Of a stretch of DNA of 64,000 nt, positions 18,134 to 28,400 are shown one piece after another. Below the pieces are notes generated by a model. That model worked only from the letters and a program-made list of their open reading frames with translations, was not told the DNA's origin and made no database searches. The position numbers were made by a program, and so were the translations under genes. Source of the stretch: a virus; the IMG/VR virus record IMGVR_UViG_3300031576_000037, positions 1 to 64,000 of that record; one strand, 5' to 3'. Position 1 is the stretch's first letter. Every line of letters starts with the position of its first letter.

Positions 18134-19735
18134 CTATTGCTGCACCTTAAGACCGTCGTTCTCAAATGCTTTTTGCGCATCAGCAAAGCTCAGGTTATAT
18201 CGGTCGGCATACTTTTGCACGGTTGCGCGCGACACAGGGCGTCCGCCGCCTTGTGGGGCGGCACGCTGTGGCACTGGCTGTCCGCCGCTCGACCCTTGCG
18301 CTTGCGGAATCCCCTTGACGTAATTCCAGCCCGAGCCAGCCGGGTCTTCGCCGGTCTCGAAATATCTTCCATGTGTCTGGCCGAGGGCCTTGGCGGCTGA
18401 ATTGTATTGAGTCTGCGCGCGCTGCGCAGCGATCTTTAACTGCTCGTTATCGTATGCGTTTTGCGCATCAGTCTTATCTGGGTTCTTCTGGAAGCCGCGC
18501 CACGCCGCCCACGCGCCGTCGGCGTTGGCCTTCAGCTCCGTTACGCGATTGGCTGCGGTCGCGGCCTGTGCGGGGATGCCTTTCTCGGCGGCTTCCTTCG
18601 GATCGAACTTCACGTCCCAGCTCTTTGTCACCGGATTCCAAATGCCTTCACGAGTGCTGATCGCCCCCGGCGGTTTTGTTTCGGCAAACCTCGGCGCCCC
18701 CTTAAGCGGCTGCTTTGTCGCTGGATCGCGCACTAATTCATCCGTTTCACCATCGCGTAAGAACCCCTCTGCATCTATGTATCTGGTACGTGCTCGCGGC
18801 TGCGGCGGCGGCTTCGGACGTCTCCGTTCTTCAGCCCGCGCCTTATACTCGTCGGCTCGCGCTGCGCGCTCTGCTCTCCTGGCCCGCATTTCATCGGGAA
18901 AGTCTTTCCATTCCTCTTCCAGCATCCCCGTCCGCGCCGCCCTTGCCCGCCGTTCCGCTTCCTCTTGTTCCTGTTGGCTCCGTCGCTGCTGGTCGGCCAC
19001 CAGGCGCGGCTCCTGCGTTGTGCGAAACAAGTATTCCCGCCCCGTCGTCGGGCTGATCGTCGTGCCCACGCCGCCAGTCGCCGCGCCGCCCAGGAAGCGC
19101 GCCAGCATATTCGGGTCGTTCGGATTGGCGTTGACCGCCTCCGCGCCGCCCGCCAATGTAGCGAGCAGAATGTCCTTCCAATTGCGCTTCACCCCGGCAA
19201 AATTGCCCTGTTCGTCGAGTTTTTGTTTCTCCCGGATGAATTGATCGCGGCGAAAAGCCATTGGATCGCTGATTGGCTCGCCTCGATAATCACCCAGGGA
19301 TGGCTCGAGGACTGGGCGCGGCTTGGCCATCTCCGGCATCACCCGGTCGAAGTCTTCCATTGCCAGCCGCGAGGTCGCAGTCAGGTCAGGCGCTTCGCGC
19401 GGAGGAATCGGCTCAGGCAGGCGTTCAGGCGTGAACAGCAATGGCGTCGGACGGGCCGGAGCCGGCAGCGCAGTGGTCTCAGATGGGATAGGAAAAGGCA
19501 CATCAGGAATGATGCCGCGCATAGCTGGGCGAGTCGGGTACGGCGTCGCTATCTCCGGCTCTGGCACTGGCACTGGCAGCGAACGGGTAGGGGGGATTGG
19601 GCCGCGATCAGATTCAGGTGTAATGAATGGGACAATGCCGCGCCGTTTCGCAACCGGATTGACATCCCGCGCGGGCGCAGCTATGCCCTGATCAGCCAGA
19701 CGCTTTCTTGCTGCTCGAATTAACGCACCAAACAT
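18134..19735 (-). CDS. Probable internal virion protein, Pro-rich/coiled-coil
   Basis: 533 residues. The first ~130 are unusually proline-rich; the centre (about 235-310) is a highly charged Glu/Arg/Gln coiled coil; a Lys/Ala/Gln helical region follows, ending with an HTH-like segment VQKYADRYNLSFADAQKAF. It ends four bases before the giant virion protein and shares its biased composition. Such pairs in podoviruses are ejected core proteins; the role here is inferred from position. Confidence 0.65.
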   Translation of the reverse strand: MFGALIRAARKRLADQGIAAPARDVNPVAKRRGIVPFITPESDRGPIPPTRSLPVPVPEPEIATPYPTRPAMRGIIPDVPFPIPSETTALPAPARPTPLLFTPERLPEPIPPREAPDLTATSRLAMEDFDRVMPEMAKPRPVLEPSLGDYRGEPISDPMAFRRDQFIREKQKLDEQGNFAGVKRNWKDILLATLAGGAEAVNANPNDPNMLARFLGGAATGGVGTTISPTTGREYLFRTTQEPRLVADQQRRSQQEQEEAERRARAARTGMLEEEWKDFPDEMRARRAERAARADEYKARAEERRRPKPPPQPRARTRYIDAEGFLRDGETDELVRDPATKQPLKGAPRFAETKPPGAISTREGIWNPVTKSWDVKFDPKEAAEKGIPAQAATAANRVTELKANADGAWAAWRGFQKNPDKTDAQNAYDNEQLKIAAQRAQTQYNSAAKALGQTHGRYFETGEDPAGSGWNYVKGIPQAQGSSGGQPVPQRAAPQGGGRPVSRATVQKYADRYNLSFADAQKAFENDGLKVQQ

Positions 19736-19745
19736 TTTGGTTCCT

Positions 19746-20213
19746 CTAGGGTTTTGCGGGCGGCGTGGCCTGCGGAGAGGCAGGCTTTTTGACCAGTTGA
19801 ATCGGCTCAGTATCGAGCGGCGCGGCGTTCCTGAATTCGTATTTGTCCAGGTCTTCGGCTTTCACCCCATGCTTGGCCAGCGATTTCACCAAAGCCGCAT
19901 TCAGGGCATTCTGCTCGCCTTTGGCCTGCTCTTCGAGCTTGGCCGCCTGCTCGCGCAGCGACCTGAGGTCATTCGCCAGCGTCAGCAGCCGCAATTGAAT
20001 CAGCCGGAGTTTGTCGGTCTCTTCAGCGGTCAGCCTGACTTGTTCAGGCAAGGCAGCTTCGGGCTTGGCGGGTGCGGCTTTTTCAGTTGTGGGTTTGCCA
20101 TTTTGCGGCGCTGGTTCCTGCGCCAGCACGATGGTGATAATGAATAGCCAGAAGCCCAATACACCGAGTATCAGGCCAAGCTTAAGGAAGGAGAATTGGT
20201 TGTTAGTTTGCAT
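19746..20213 (-). CDS. Membrane-anchored coiled-coil protein (spanin-like?)
   Basis: 155 residues. Residues ~10-31 form one hydrophobic helix ending VLAQEP, either a signal anchor or a signal peptide cut after VLA. A Pro/Ala linker, a coiled coil (about 65-115) and a Pro-rich tail follow. This layout, at the 3' end of a late operon, resembles inner-membrane spanins that fuse membranes at lysis, but no holin or outer spanin was recognised nearby. Confidence 0.5.
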   Translation of the reverse strand: MQTNNQFSFLKLGLILGVLGFWLFIITIVLAQEPAPQNGKPTTEKAAPAKPEAALPEQVRLTAEETDKLRLIQLRLLTLANDLRSLREQAAKLEEQAKGEQNALNAALVKSLAKHGVKAEDLDKYEFRNAAPLDTEPIQLVKKPASPQATPPAKP

Positions 20214-20226
20214 TGATTGTCCCAGG

Positions 20227-21105
20227 TTACTTATTAATCACGAAGAACCCGACACTGGTCTCTGCCGCACATCCAGCAGTCAGGCTCACAGTGAAGCTAC
20301 CCGAGGCTGGCACTACACTCTGAATCTGGCAGGTAGCATCATTGGTGCGTTTTACCGCAAAGACGATGGAGTTGGTTGTTACCAGTGAATTGGTCACTAC
20401 CAATGATGAGGCGGCTGCGGCGAAGTTTATCGTGCCTGAAGGTTTGTTAATGGTTTGCGCCCCGGTCGTGCCGGAGGCGGTATTAGTCGCAGGCCACACC
20501 GGGAGAGCGTTTCCGGTGATGCGAAACGATTCCTGCGTCGCGGCACTATTGACGGTGTTGAAAACGATGTCGCTGGTGCGCGTGGCATCTGTCGCATTTG
20601 TCCAGACTGCATCCATCGCCGCCGCATCTCGATTGGCCGTCGTTGAACTTTCCAATCTAAACTGAAGCCGCGAGCCAAAACCCGCCGCTGGTGTTCCGGT
20701 CGAAGAGTGCTGCACGTCGAGCAGGATGTCGGCGGCGGCGGTTGTGGCGTTGTCAATTGAAATAGCAGGAGCCGAGACCGTGAATATGTGCGCCCCCGTC
20801 CACGTCGGCGCAATCGCCTGACTAAGCGCCGGAGCGCCATCCGAGCGCAGGAAGGTCGTGGCCGAGCCGTTGACGGCAGCAAGGCCAATGGTTGCAGTAG
20901 GGTTTGCGCCGCTGCCGCCGCCGGTTACGATTGTTGCGACTCGGCCATTTATCGTGAGTGTGCCATTACTGACCTCGATGGTAGTGATGCCATTCCGGCT
21001 GGGACTGCCGTCAATCTCTTTGGCGCGGAGCGGCGGCGTAGACTGAGCCAGCACCACGGAGTTCGCGGCGCACAAAAGAATCAGAATAATCAGTGCTTTT
21101 TGCAT
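20227..21105 (-). CDS. Secreted-type fibre/adhesin module with signal peptide
   Basis: 292 residues. A clear signal peptide (MQKALIILILLCAANSVVLA) precedes beta-rich, Ser/Thr/Ala-rich sequence. The first part (KEIDGSP, VSNGTLTINGRVATIVTGGG) and the segment APTWTGAHIF recur in the 3187-residue fibre, so the two share modules. Likely an accessory receptor-binding protein. A signal peptide on a virion protein is unusual. Confidence 0.65.
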   Translation of the reverse strand: MQKALIILILLCAANSVVLAQSTPPLRAKEIDGSPSRNGITTIEVSNGTLTINGRVATIVTGGGSGANPTATIGLAAVNGSATTFLRSDGAPALSQAIAPTWTGAHIFTVSAPAISIDNATTAAADILLDVQHSSTGTPAAGFGSRLQFRLESSTTANRDAAAMDAVWTNATDATRTSDIVFNTVNSAATQESFRITGNALPVWPATNTASGTTGAQTINKPSGTINFAAAASSLVVTNSLVTTNSIVFAVKRTNDATCQIQSVVPASGSFTVSLTAGCAAETSVGFFVINK

Positions 21106-21130
21106 TGGTGATCCTGGTTGGTTAAGGAAA

Positions 21131-21907
21131 TCAGAACCCTGTCACAGGCGAGAAGAAATCGCCAGTGGTTGGCGCTCCTGCCGCTGCTATCGCCGGAAAC
21201 CGCATCGCTCGCGGCTTGACAAACGCATAGGGATCGGCGTGCAGCCACTGCGCCTCTAACAGGAGCAAAGGGCGGTTATAAAGGTAAATGTACTCACTGT
21301 CGTGCCAGGCCCGAAAACCAGTGGTGTTACTGGCCCGGAGAACTATTGCGCTCGCCGCGTCATCAGCCAGTGTGCCAGTGGCGTTGAAGTCCTCGACCCG
21401 GGTGGGGACTGCGCCATTAACATATAACTGGTATTCACTCCCGGCAATTCCACCATGATGGGCAGCAACAATGGAATACCAGGTGTTGATGGCAGGCGTA
21501 AACCCGACCCGGTTGTAGCCGGTGGTGTAATTACGGCGGAAGTAGAGCGTATCAGGCGCGCCATTGACGATATGCACCCCGGCGAGCTTGATGAACAGGA
21601 TACTCTGGTCAGTCAATCCCCCGGCATACCTCACCCTCATGGCATGGGACAGGCGAGGCATGGTGTTTACATCGGCGTGGGCCGGGATAGTCACCACCCC
21701 ACCCGACAAGGCGAACCCGCCTGGCGATGCTACCCGGCTGACGGTCTGACTGAAGGCCAGCGCATAGCGACCGGTTAAATCAGCCCACTGATTGCCCCCG
21801 GGAGGGGTTACGAAAGCGTAGAGCAGTCCCTGCGCGAGGGGATGTCCCCAGTTGATTGCATCCCCGGGCTGTGCTTCCAGTTGTGAGCGTCGCTTGTTTC
21901 CAATCAT
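21131..21907 (-). CDS. LamG/concanavalin-like tail protein
   Basis: 258 residues from ATG 21907, whose first bases overlap the previous stop (ATGA). A longer ORF to 22003 adds unlikely Arg-rich sequence. After an N-terminal GDAINWGHPLAQGLL segment the protein has a jelly-roll pattern ending in INTWYSIVAAHHG, SEYQLYVNGAVPTR and a C-terminal WLHADPYAFVKP, as in phage LamG-type domains that bind glycans. Probably a tail-tip or fibre-associated receptor-binding protein. Confidence 0.75.
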   Translation of the reverse strand: MIGNKRRSQLEAQPGDAINWGHPLAQGLLYAFVTPPGGNQWADLTGRYALAFSQTVSRVASPGGFALSGGVVTIPAHADVNTMPRLSHAMRVRYAGGLTDQSILFIKLAGVHIVNGAPDTLYFRRNYTTGYNRVGFTPAINTWYSIVAAHHGGIAGSEYQLYVNGAVPTRVEDFNATGTLADDAASAIVLRASNTTGFRAWHDSEYIYLYNRPLLLLEAQWLHADPYAFVKPRAMRFPAIAAAGAPTTGDFFSPVTGF

Positions 21908-22386
21908 ACCGATTGACTTAGCACTCCTTGGTATATCTTGGCATGGTTGGCCTCGGTCGCGTCGAGCGCCCCGCCTGTGCGGTTCTCGATGATCAGGCCC
22001 CACTTCTCGGGCAGCGTGCCGCCAAAGGCTGCTGCTACGGAGAACGGACCGCCGAGGTAAGTAACCGCAACCGCTACCGCGTTGACGATACCGACCAGTC
22101 TTGCGTTGGTAGGCACGGTCAGGGTGATGGCGGCATCAGTCGCGCCCGCGTTCTCAGTACGGGTCGTACCTCCGTCTACTGTGGCGTAGGCGTAGATATA
22201 GACCGCGCCGCTGGCAGTCACGCCGCTCGCGCCGGTCTTCACTTTGAGGAAGACCAGGGCGTCGAGGAACAGGTTCGTGGCGTTGTCAACCTCAGTCGCC
22301 TGCCTCGCCGCGTTGTTAGCGAGCGATGCTAACGTACAAGTGATCGCCTGGTTGCTGGTTCCGAATTTTTCTTTGATGTCAGCCAT
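21904..22386 (-). CDS. Conserved phage tail-associated protein
   Basis: 160 residues, starting MADIKEKFGTSNQAITCTLA and containing DNATNLFLDALVFLKVKTG and VYIYAYATVDGG. This pattern recurs in many phage tail regions next to fibre genes. Likely structural. It is coupled to the LamG gene by a 4-base overlap. Confidence 0.7.
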   Translation of the reverse strand: MADIKEKFGTSNQAITCTLASLANNAARQATEVDNATNLFLDALVFLKVKTGASGVTASGAVYIYAYATVDGGTTRTENAGATDAAITLTVPTNARLVGIVNAVAVAVTYLGGPFSVAAAFGGTLPEKWGLIIENRTGGALDATEANHAKIYQGVLSQSV

Positions 22387-22462
22387 AGTGTGTTATCCTT
22401 AGCGAGCAATGAAAGATGAGAGCGATGACGACGCCTGTGCGCTCGGATTGGCGACCACCAAC

Positions 22463-25400
22463 CTAATATCCCTTCGCCAGTCCAGTCCCGCGCCAGCGTT
22501 GCTTGTTGCCTAATCGCGCCTGGCGGCGCCCCTTAGCGCGCCGGATTCTGTCTCCGATGAAAAACAGTAGTAACAGCCAGGTCCAATCAAGACCAAATCC
22601 CTTTATAAATCCCACCACTCGCCACCTATTTGCGCTACTGCTGTAAATACCAGTCATGTAGTCACACTTTAAAGCGGTGATTGTAAGCGTTATCCCGGTT
22701 ATGTCCGTTCCAAAGATAAATCCTCCTGCGCCGCTCGCCAACGTAATCGTTCTGCCCCCAGTCGGATCCTGGCAGAACTCCCACACCGCCTGCTGGTCGG
22801 CCACCGGGCCGATAGGGGCATCGAGCGTTCGGTTGCCGGCCAACGTTGCCTTGAACCTGTTGCCCAGGCTGGCGTCCGTGGCGATGTTCGCAGCGTCAGT
22901 CAGCGTAACCGGAGTCGAGGAGGTCGCCTTGTTGAATAGGATCGGCCCGTCGAACTGCGACTTCCCGGCCTTAACCCAGAACGCCAGCGGGGTGGTCAAC
23001 GTCATATTCGCTCCCGCTGCTGGCGCGTTGACGATGGTGAAGCTGCTCGCGGTTGTGATCGTCTCGGCGGCAGTCGCTGAGTACGTCACGCGGGGCACGC
23101 TGATCTCGCTCTGCTCGGTGAATGCGCCACCACCGGAAGTGAATTGCCTGGTCGCGGTCGCGCCGAGGACGATCCCCTGCGCTTCAGTGTCGGCGGCCAG
23201 GGCAGTGTCAGCCGGAGTAGTGATCTTGAAATGGAACGGCGAGCCGGAGGAACGGGCGGCAGGCGATATAGTGGTCGCGCCGAATGCCTCTGTCACCACC
23301 ACATTCGTCGTCCCGCGCTGCACTCGCAGCAAATCGGCGGTCGCGGCGGAATTGCCGCTCACCAACAAGGGAACGTGACCGGCGGCGCTGGCCAGTGCGC
23401 GGATCGCGTAGCTGTTCGTGATAGTAGCGTTCGTTCCGGCGGCAGGCGATGAGACATCGAGCGTAATAGCATCGGTCAGGGTGCTGGCGGCGACGAAGCT
23501 GTAGGTCGCGCCCTGAATTCGCATCCCCCGCTGCAACGTCAGCGCGCCAGTCGCGTGCTGCACGTCACGAGCGAGATTGATGTTCACGTCAACCGCTTCC
23601 GCTGAGGCGGTCAGGCCAGTGTGAGCCGGAGCGGTCAGCGTCCAGACCGTCGGAGTGCCAGAGGCAGCGGCGTCGCTGTTGAAAGTGGCGTAGCCGGGCG
23701 AGGTGAGCGACAGCCGCGAAGTCGTATTCGTCATGATGTCGAGCGTGTGAGCGGTCTGACCGCCTAATAGCAATGACGACCCGTCGCTGGTGAAAATGCC
23801 CTGGATCACGCTGCTGTTGGAGTCAACCCGAATGCCATTATTGCTGGCGTCGGCCCGGACATGGAGCATCGCCGCCGAGTCGGTGTTGACGCCGATCCCC
23901 CCGGTTCCCTTCGGGTTGATTCTGATATTCTCATTCGCCCCGCTGGAAAGCGCCGTCAACGTTACTCCACTGCCAGCCGCATTTCCCGTTACGCTCAAAC
24001 CCGTCGCCGCGCTGCCTACATTGGCGACGACCCTGAAAGCCGGATTCGTGTTTCCATTCGGCCCCACAGCCAAGGCAGCGGCTGCGGCGCTGCTGACGGT
24101 CTGTGCGGCGGTAAACGTTTGGGCGAGATTGGTTCCGGCCAGCGTATAGTCGGCATCCTGCGGCGTCAGGACTCTAATGGTAGCCGTCGTCAGCCCGTCC
24201 ACCTCGAAGCGGATTTCCTTTGTGCCATCAGTTGAACCTTCAACCAACGACACAGTATCCGTGAACGGCGGCGATGTCCCGCAGCCGGCGCAGGATGTAA
24301 CGGTCAGCGCCCCCGCCTTGTCCACCTTGAACTTGCTCACCCCGCCGACCTGCAAGTCCATCAACAATGAAGCGGCGGCGCTCGCCGTGTCAGTGATATT
24401 GGTCTTGATAGCGGTGAACGTTACGCCCGCGCTGTTCCACGTCTGCGTGGCGTCAAACAGGCGGGTATCCGCCGTCACCGTGCCGCCGGTGACAAACAAT
24501 TTGTGCGTCGCGTCAGCCGCCCCGCCAATCCCCAGCCGCGCAAACTGCGGCGTCGAGGCGGTCGCTATATCCTGGGGAGTCGAGAGCGTAATTGACCCCG
24601 CTCCATTGGTGACGGTGATTTGATTCGCTGTGCCGGTCAATGCCGCGAGGGTATAACCGGAGCCATTGCCGATAAGTAATTGACCGTTCGTTGGCGTTCC
24701 GGTCAGACCCGTGCCGCCACTGCCTATCGGCAGCGCGCTTCCCAGGGTGAGCAGCCCTGCTGAATCAAGTGTCAGCTTCGCCGCGCCGCCATAGCTGGCT
24801 TTGATCAGGTTGGTGGTGACGCCGGTCGTCGCAGTGTTCGTGGTATCTACCGCTAAGACGTTCAGGGTAGTGGTGGTGTTCGAGACGCCAGTATTGAGTG
24901 TGGGCTTGATGAGGACACCGCTGAACGTCCTCGTGTTAGTGTCGTTCTTAGTGAGAGAGAACGTCGCGTCCATCGCCCCGACGGTGTTGTCAGCGTCAGT
25001 CAAGATCGTCTTGCCGGTCAACTCCACGCCGGCTGCCGGTGCAGCCTCACCTAATCCCAGGGCGGCGAATTGTGGCGTCGCGGCGGTGTGGATACTCTGC
25101 GGCAGGCTCAGCGTCGGGTTGCCCGCGACACCATCGCCGTTCGACACGTTGACCTGGTTAGCCGTACCGGTGATTGTCCGCGCTGCGCCTGTTCCCGCGC
25201 CGGTTCTCGCCCACAAGCCGTTAGTCGCGTTGTCACCGAGCGCCGTCAGGTCACTGTCAAGGCGAGCGTTCGCTACTACGCCGGTCGTGATACTCGAACC
25301 ATTGAGCGCAGTCAGGGATGCGCCGCTTCCGCTGAAGAGTTGCGCCGTCACGGTTCCGGAGTCGGTGACGGTCAGCCGGTCAGCGAAAGCAGTGGCGTCA

Positions 25401-28400
25401 ATCCGGCCCTGGAGCGTCCAGGTAGATGCTCCGGCATTGGTAGTGACATCAACGAAGGTCTTCCAATCTGCGCTATGACCCGCAGTATCGAATGAAGTCC
25501 CGGTAAGGATCAGATTGTGAGAGTCGCGGGTTCCCGCCGCGCCTGGCTGGGCAATCGTAATGGTATAAGCATCTGCCGGTGTAGTCCCGACGTTATGGGT
25601 ATGAGCGCCAGTCCAGGCGAAGGCAGTAGCCTGATTGACGGAGAGGGTGCGATCTGCGCTGAGATCGCCGCCACCGATTATGCCGGTTCCATTGGAGATG
25701 GTTCGGCCTGTACCCAGAACAGTTCCGCCTCCGCTCGGAGCCGTCCAAGCGGCGTCAGTGGCATTGCTGCCCAGGTAGGTATTGGCGGCCCCAATCGCCA
25801 GGCGCTGCCAGGTCGGAGTCGCGCTCTGACCGGTAATCAGGTCGCCACGCACCACGGTCGCTGCGGTAGAGTCGGTATGGGTGGCGGACAGGATATTATG
25901 GCTCGTTCCTCCACACCCGATACATGAGGTAACGGTGATGTTGCCGGCCTTATCGGCCTTGAACTTGCTAACCCCTCCTACCTGCAAATCAATCAATAAT
26001 GAAGCGGCAGCAGAGGCAGTATCAGTGATGTTCGTCTTGAGGGCGGTGAAGGTGACTCCGGCGCTGTTCCACGTCTGAGTCGCGTCGTACAGATGAGTAT
26101 CCGCTGTGACTGTACCGCCTGTAACGAATAGCTTGTGGGCAGCATCTGCCGCGCCCCCAACGCCGAGGCGGGCGAACTGCGGCGCGCTGGCTGTGGCGAT
26201 GTCCTGCGGCGTCGAGAGGACGGGATTTCCGGCTACCCCGTCGCCATTCGAGACATTCACCTGATTAGCCGTGCCAGTGATAGTCCTGGCTGCGCCCGTC
26301 CCAGCTCCCGTCCGCGCCCACAAGCCGTTGGTAGCATTGTCGCCAAGCGCGGTTAAGTCGCTATCCAGCCGCGCATTGGCTACTGTCCCGGTCGTTAGGT
26401 TTGAGGCATTAAGGGCCGTCAGGGCCGAACCATCCCCGCTGAAGCTTGTGGCGGTCACGGCCCCCCCAGAGGAGACCAGGAATTGTTGCACTCCCCCATA
26501 AGCCAACCTGATGAGGTTGGTGGTTAGCCCGGTAACAGCCGTGTTCGTAGTGTCCACGCTGACGATATTCAGCGTGGTGGTAGTGTTCGATGCACCGGTG
26601 TTCAGCGTGGGCTTGATGAATACTCCGGCGAATGTCCGCGTGTTGGTGTTGTCTTTGGTGAGGGAGAAAGCAACATCCGCTCCGCCAACTGTATTGTCGG
26701 CGTCCGTGCTGATTGTCTTGCCGGTGAGTTCCAGCCCGGCGGCGGGCGCAGCTTCTCCCAGCCCCAACGCCGCAAACTGCGGAGTGGCAGCGGTGTGGAT
26801 GTTTTGCGGGGTTGAGAGCGTAACGTTGCCGTTCGCCCCGCCATCGGTAATGATAACCTGGTTCGCCGTGCCAGTCAGCACCCGCTCGGCTGAGAGCGTG
26901 GCATCCAGCCCCAGCACAACGTAAGAAGCCCCGGTCGGCGCTCCCCCGCCCGCGCCGATGCAATCCACCGTCGCTCCATTCTCCCGGCATTTGAATTTAT
27001 TGGCGGTTGAGTCGTACCAAACGTCGCCATTCAGGAGCGATGTGGGAGCGCCCGCCTGTGCGCCGATGTTCAGCCCGGCATTCGTGGCGTTCGGATTGAA
27101 GGTCTGCCGCGCCCCGTCTGCAAAGTCCAGCGCACCAGTGTCATTGATTGCCAATCGCTCAGTGAAGGCTCCGGCGTCGAGGTTCGACATGATCCGCCAC
27201 TTCGATCCCCCAGCGTTAGTTAGAGCCTGAGCATAGTGCAGCCAGATAGCCGAATGTCCGACGGTATCGAACGAGGTCGCCTTGACCCTGAACGTATGGC
27301 TATCCCGCACCCCGGCGACTCCGGGTTGGGCGATGTCGAGCAGGATGGCGTCGCCGGGCGTTGTGCCGGGATTGAAAGTGTGTAAGCCGGTCCAAGTCGG
27401 CAACAGGCTCTGAAGAATGGCGGGCGCGGCATCCGAACGCATCGCTGTTGTTGCCGAACCAGTGATGGCCGTAGTTGTAACGTTGGCCGAAGGCCCAGCG
27501 AAACCGCTGAATCCCCCCGGGAGATCAGCAGCTTGAATCGCCGAAGAGACGAAATTAGTCCCATCCCCGCGAAGGTAATTCCCACTGGCAGCCAGACTGT
27601 TCACCTGGAAACCGGTAGTCGCGTTGGCTACACCGCCGGAAGTTACGATGAATTGCACCACGCCTCCGTAGCGGAGGTGAAGAAGATTCGTCGTTACCCC
27701 GGTGGTCACGGTATTGGCAGTATCGACTGCGAGGACATTGAGCGTGGTATTGGCGTTGCTGGCCCCGGCGTTGATTGTAGGCTTGATGAACTCGCCGAAG
27801 TAGGTTCGGGTGAGGGCATCGTTCTTGGTTAAGCTGAATAGCGTGCTGAGACCGGCGATGCTGTTGTTGGCTTCAGTGTCAATGGTTTTACCAAGCAGGT
27901 CTATTCCGGCTTCGGCGGGCGCGGTAGTCCCTGCTCCCAGGCGTCCGACCTGGAAAGCAGCCGAAGTGTGCAGGTCTTGCGGCGCGCCGACCGTGATGTT
28001 CCCATTCGCCCCGCCGTCAGTCAGTATGATCTGATTCGCCGTGCCGGTCAGGACTCTCTCAGCGGTCAATCCAGCGTCGAGCGCCAGCGTTACGTATTGC
28101 GCGCCGGTCGGCGCGCCGCCGCCCGCACCCGACAGGTCGCGCCACGCCCCGTTCAGGTAAGCCCACGCCTTGTACTGTCCATTAATGGTATCGGATTCCA
28201 GGACAAAGGCATTTGCGCTGTCATAAGTCGTGGGCACGCCTGTCGGGGTGTCGCTCGTGCGCGGCAGATAGACAAAACCATCTGTCGCAGTGGTCGCCAG
28301 CGCATCTTTGGCGAAAACCGAATTGAGCTTGCCGCCCGACGGGGCGAACCGCGCCTCAGTCGAGCCGACCAGGTTCAGCCGCAGCAAATCGCCGGTCGCC

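Noticed and set aside
10305-20665. Many plus-strand ORFs opposite the virion genes
   Set aside because: Arg/Pro/Ser-rich shadows of the minus-strand genes with no start signals.
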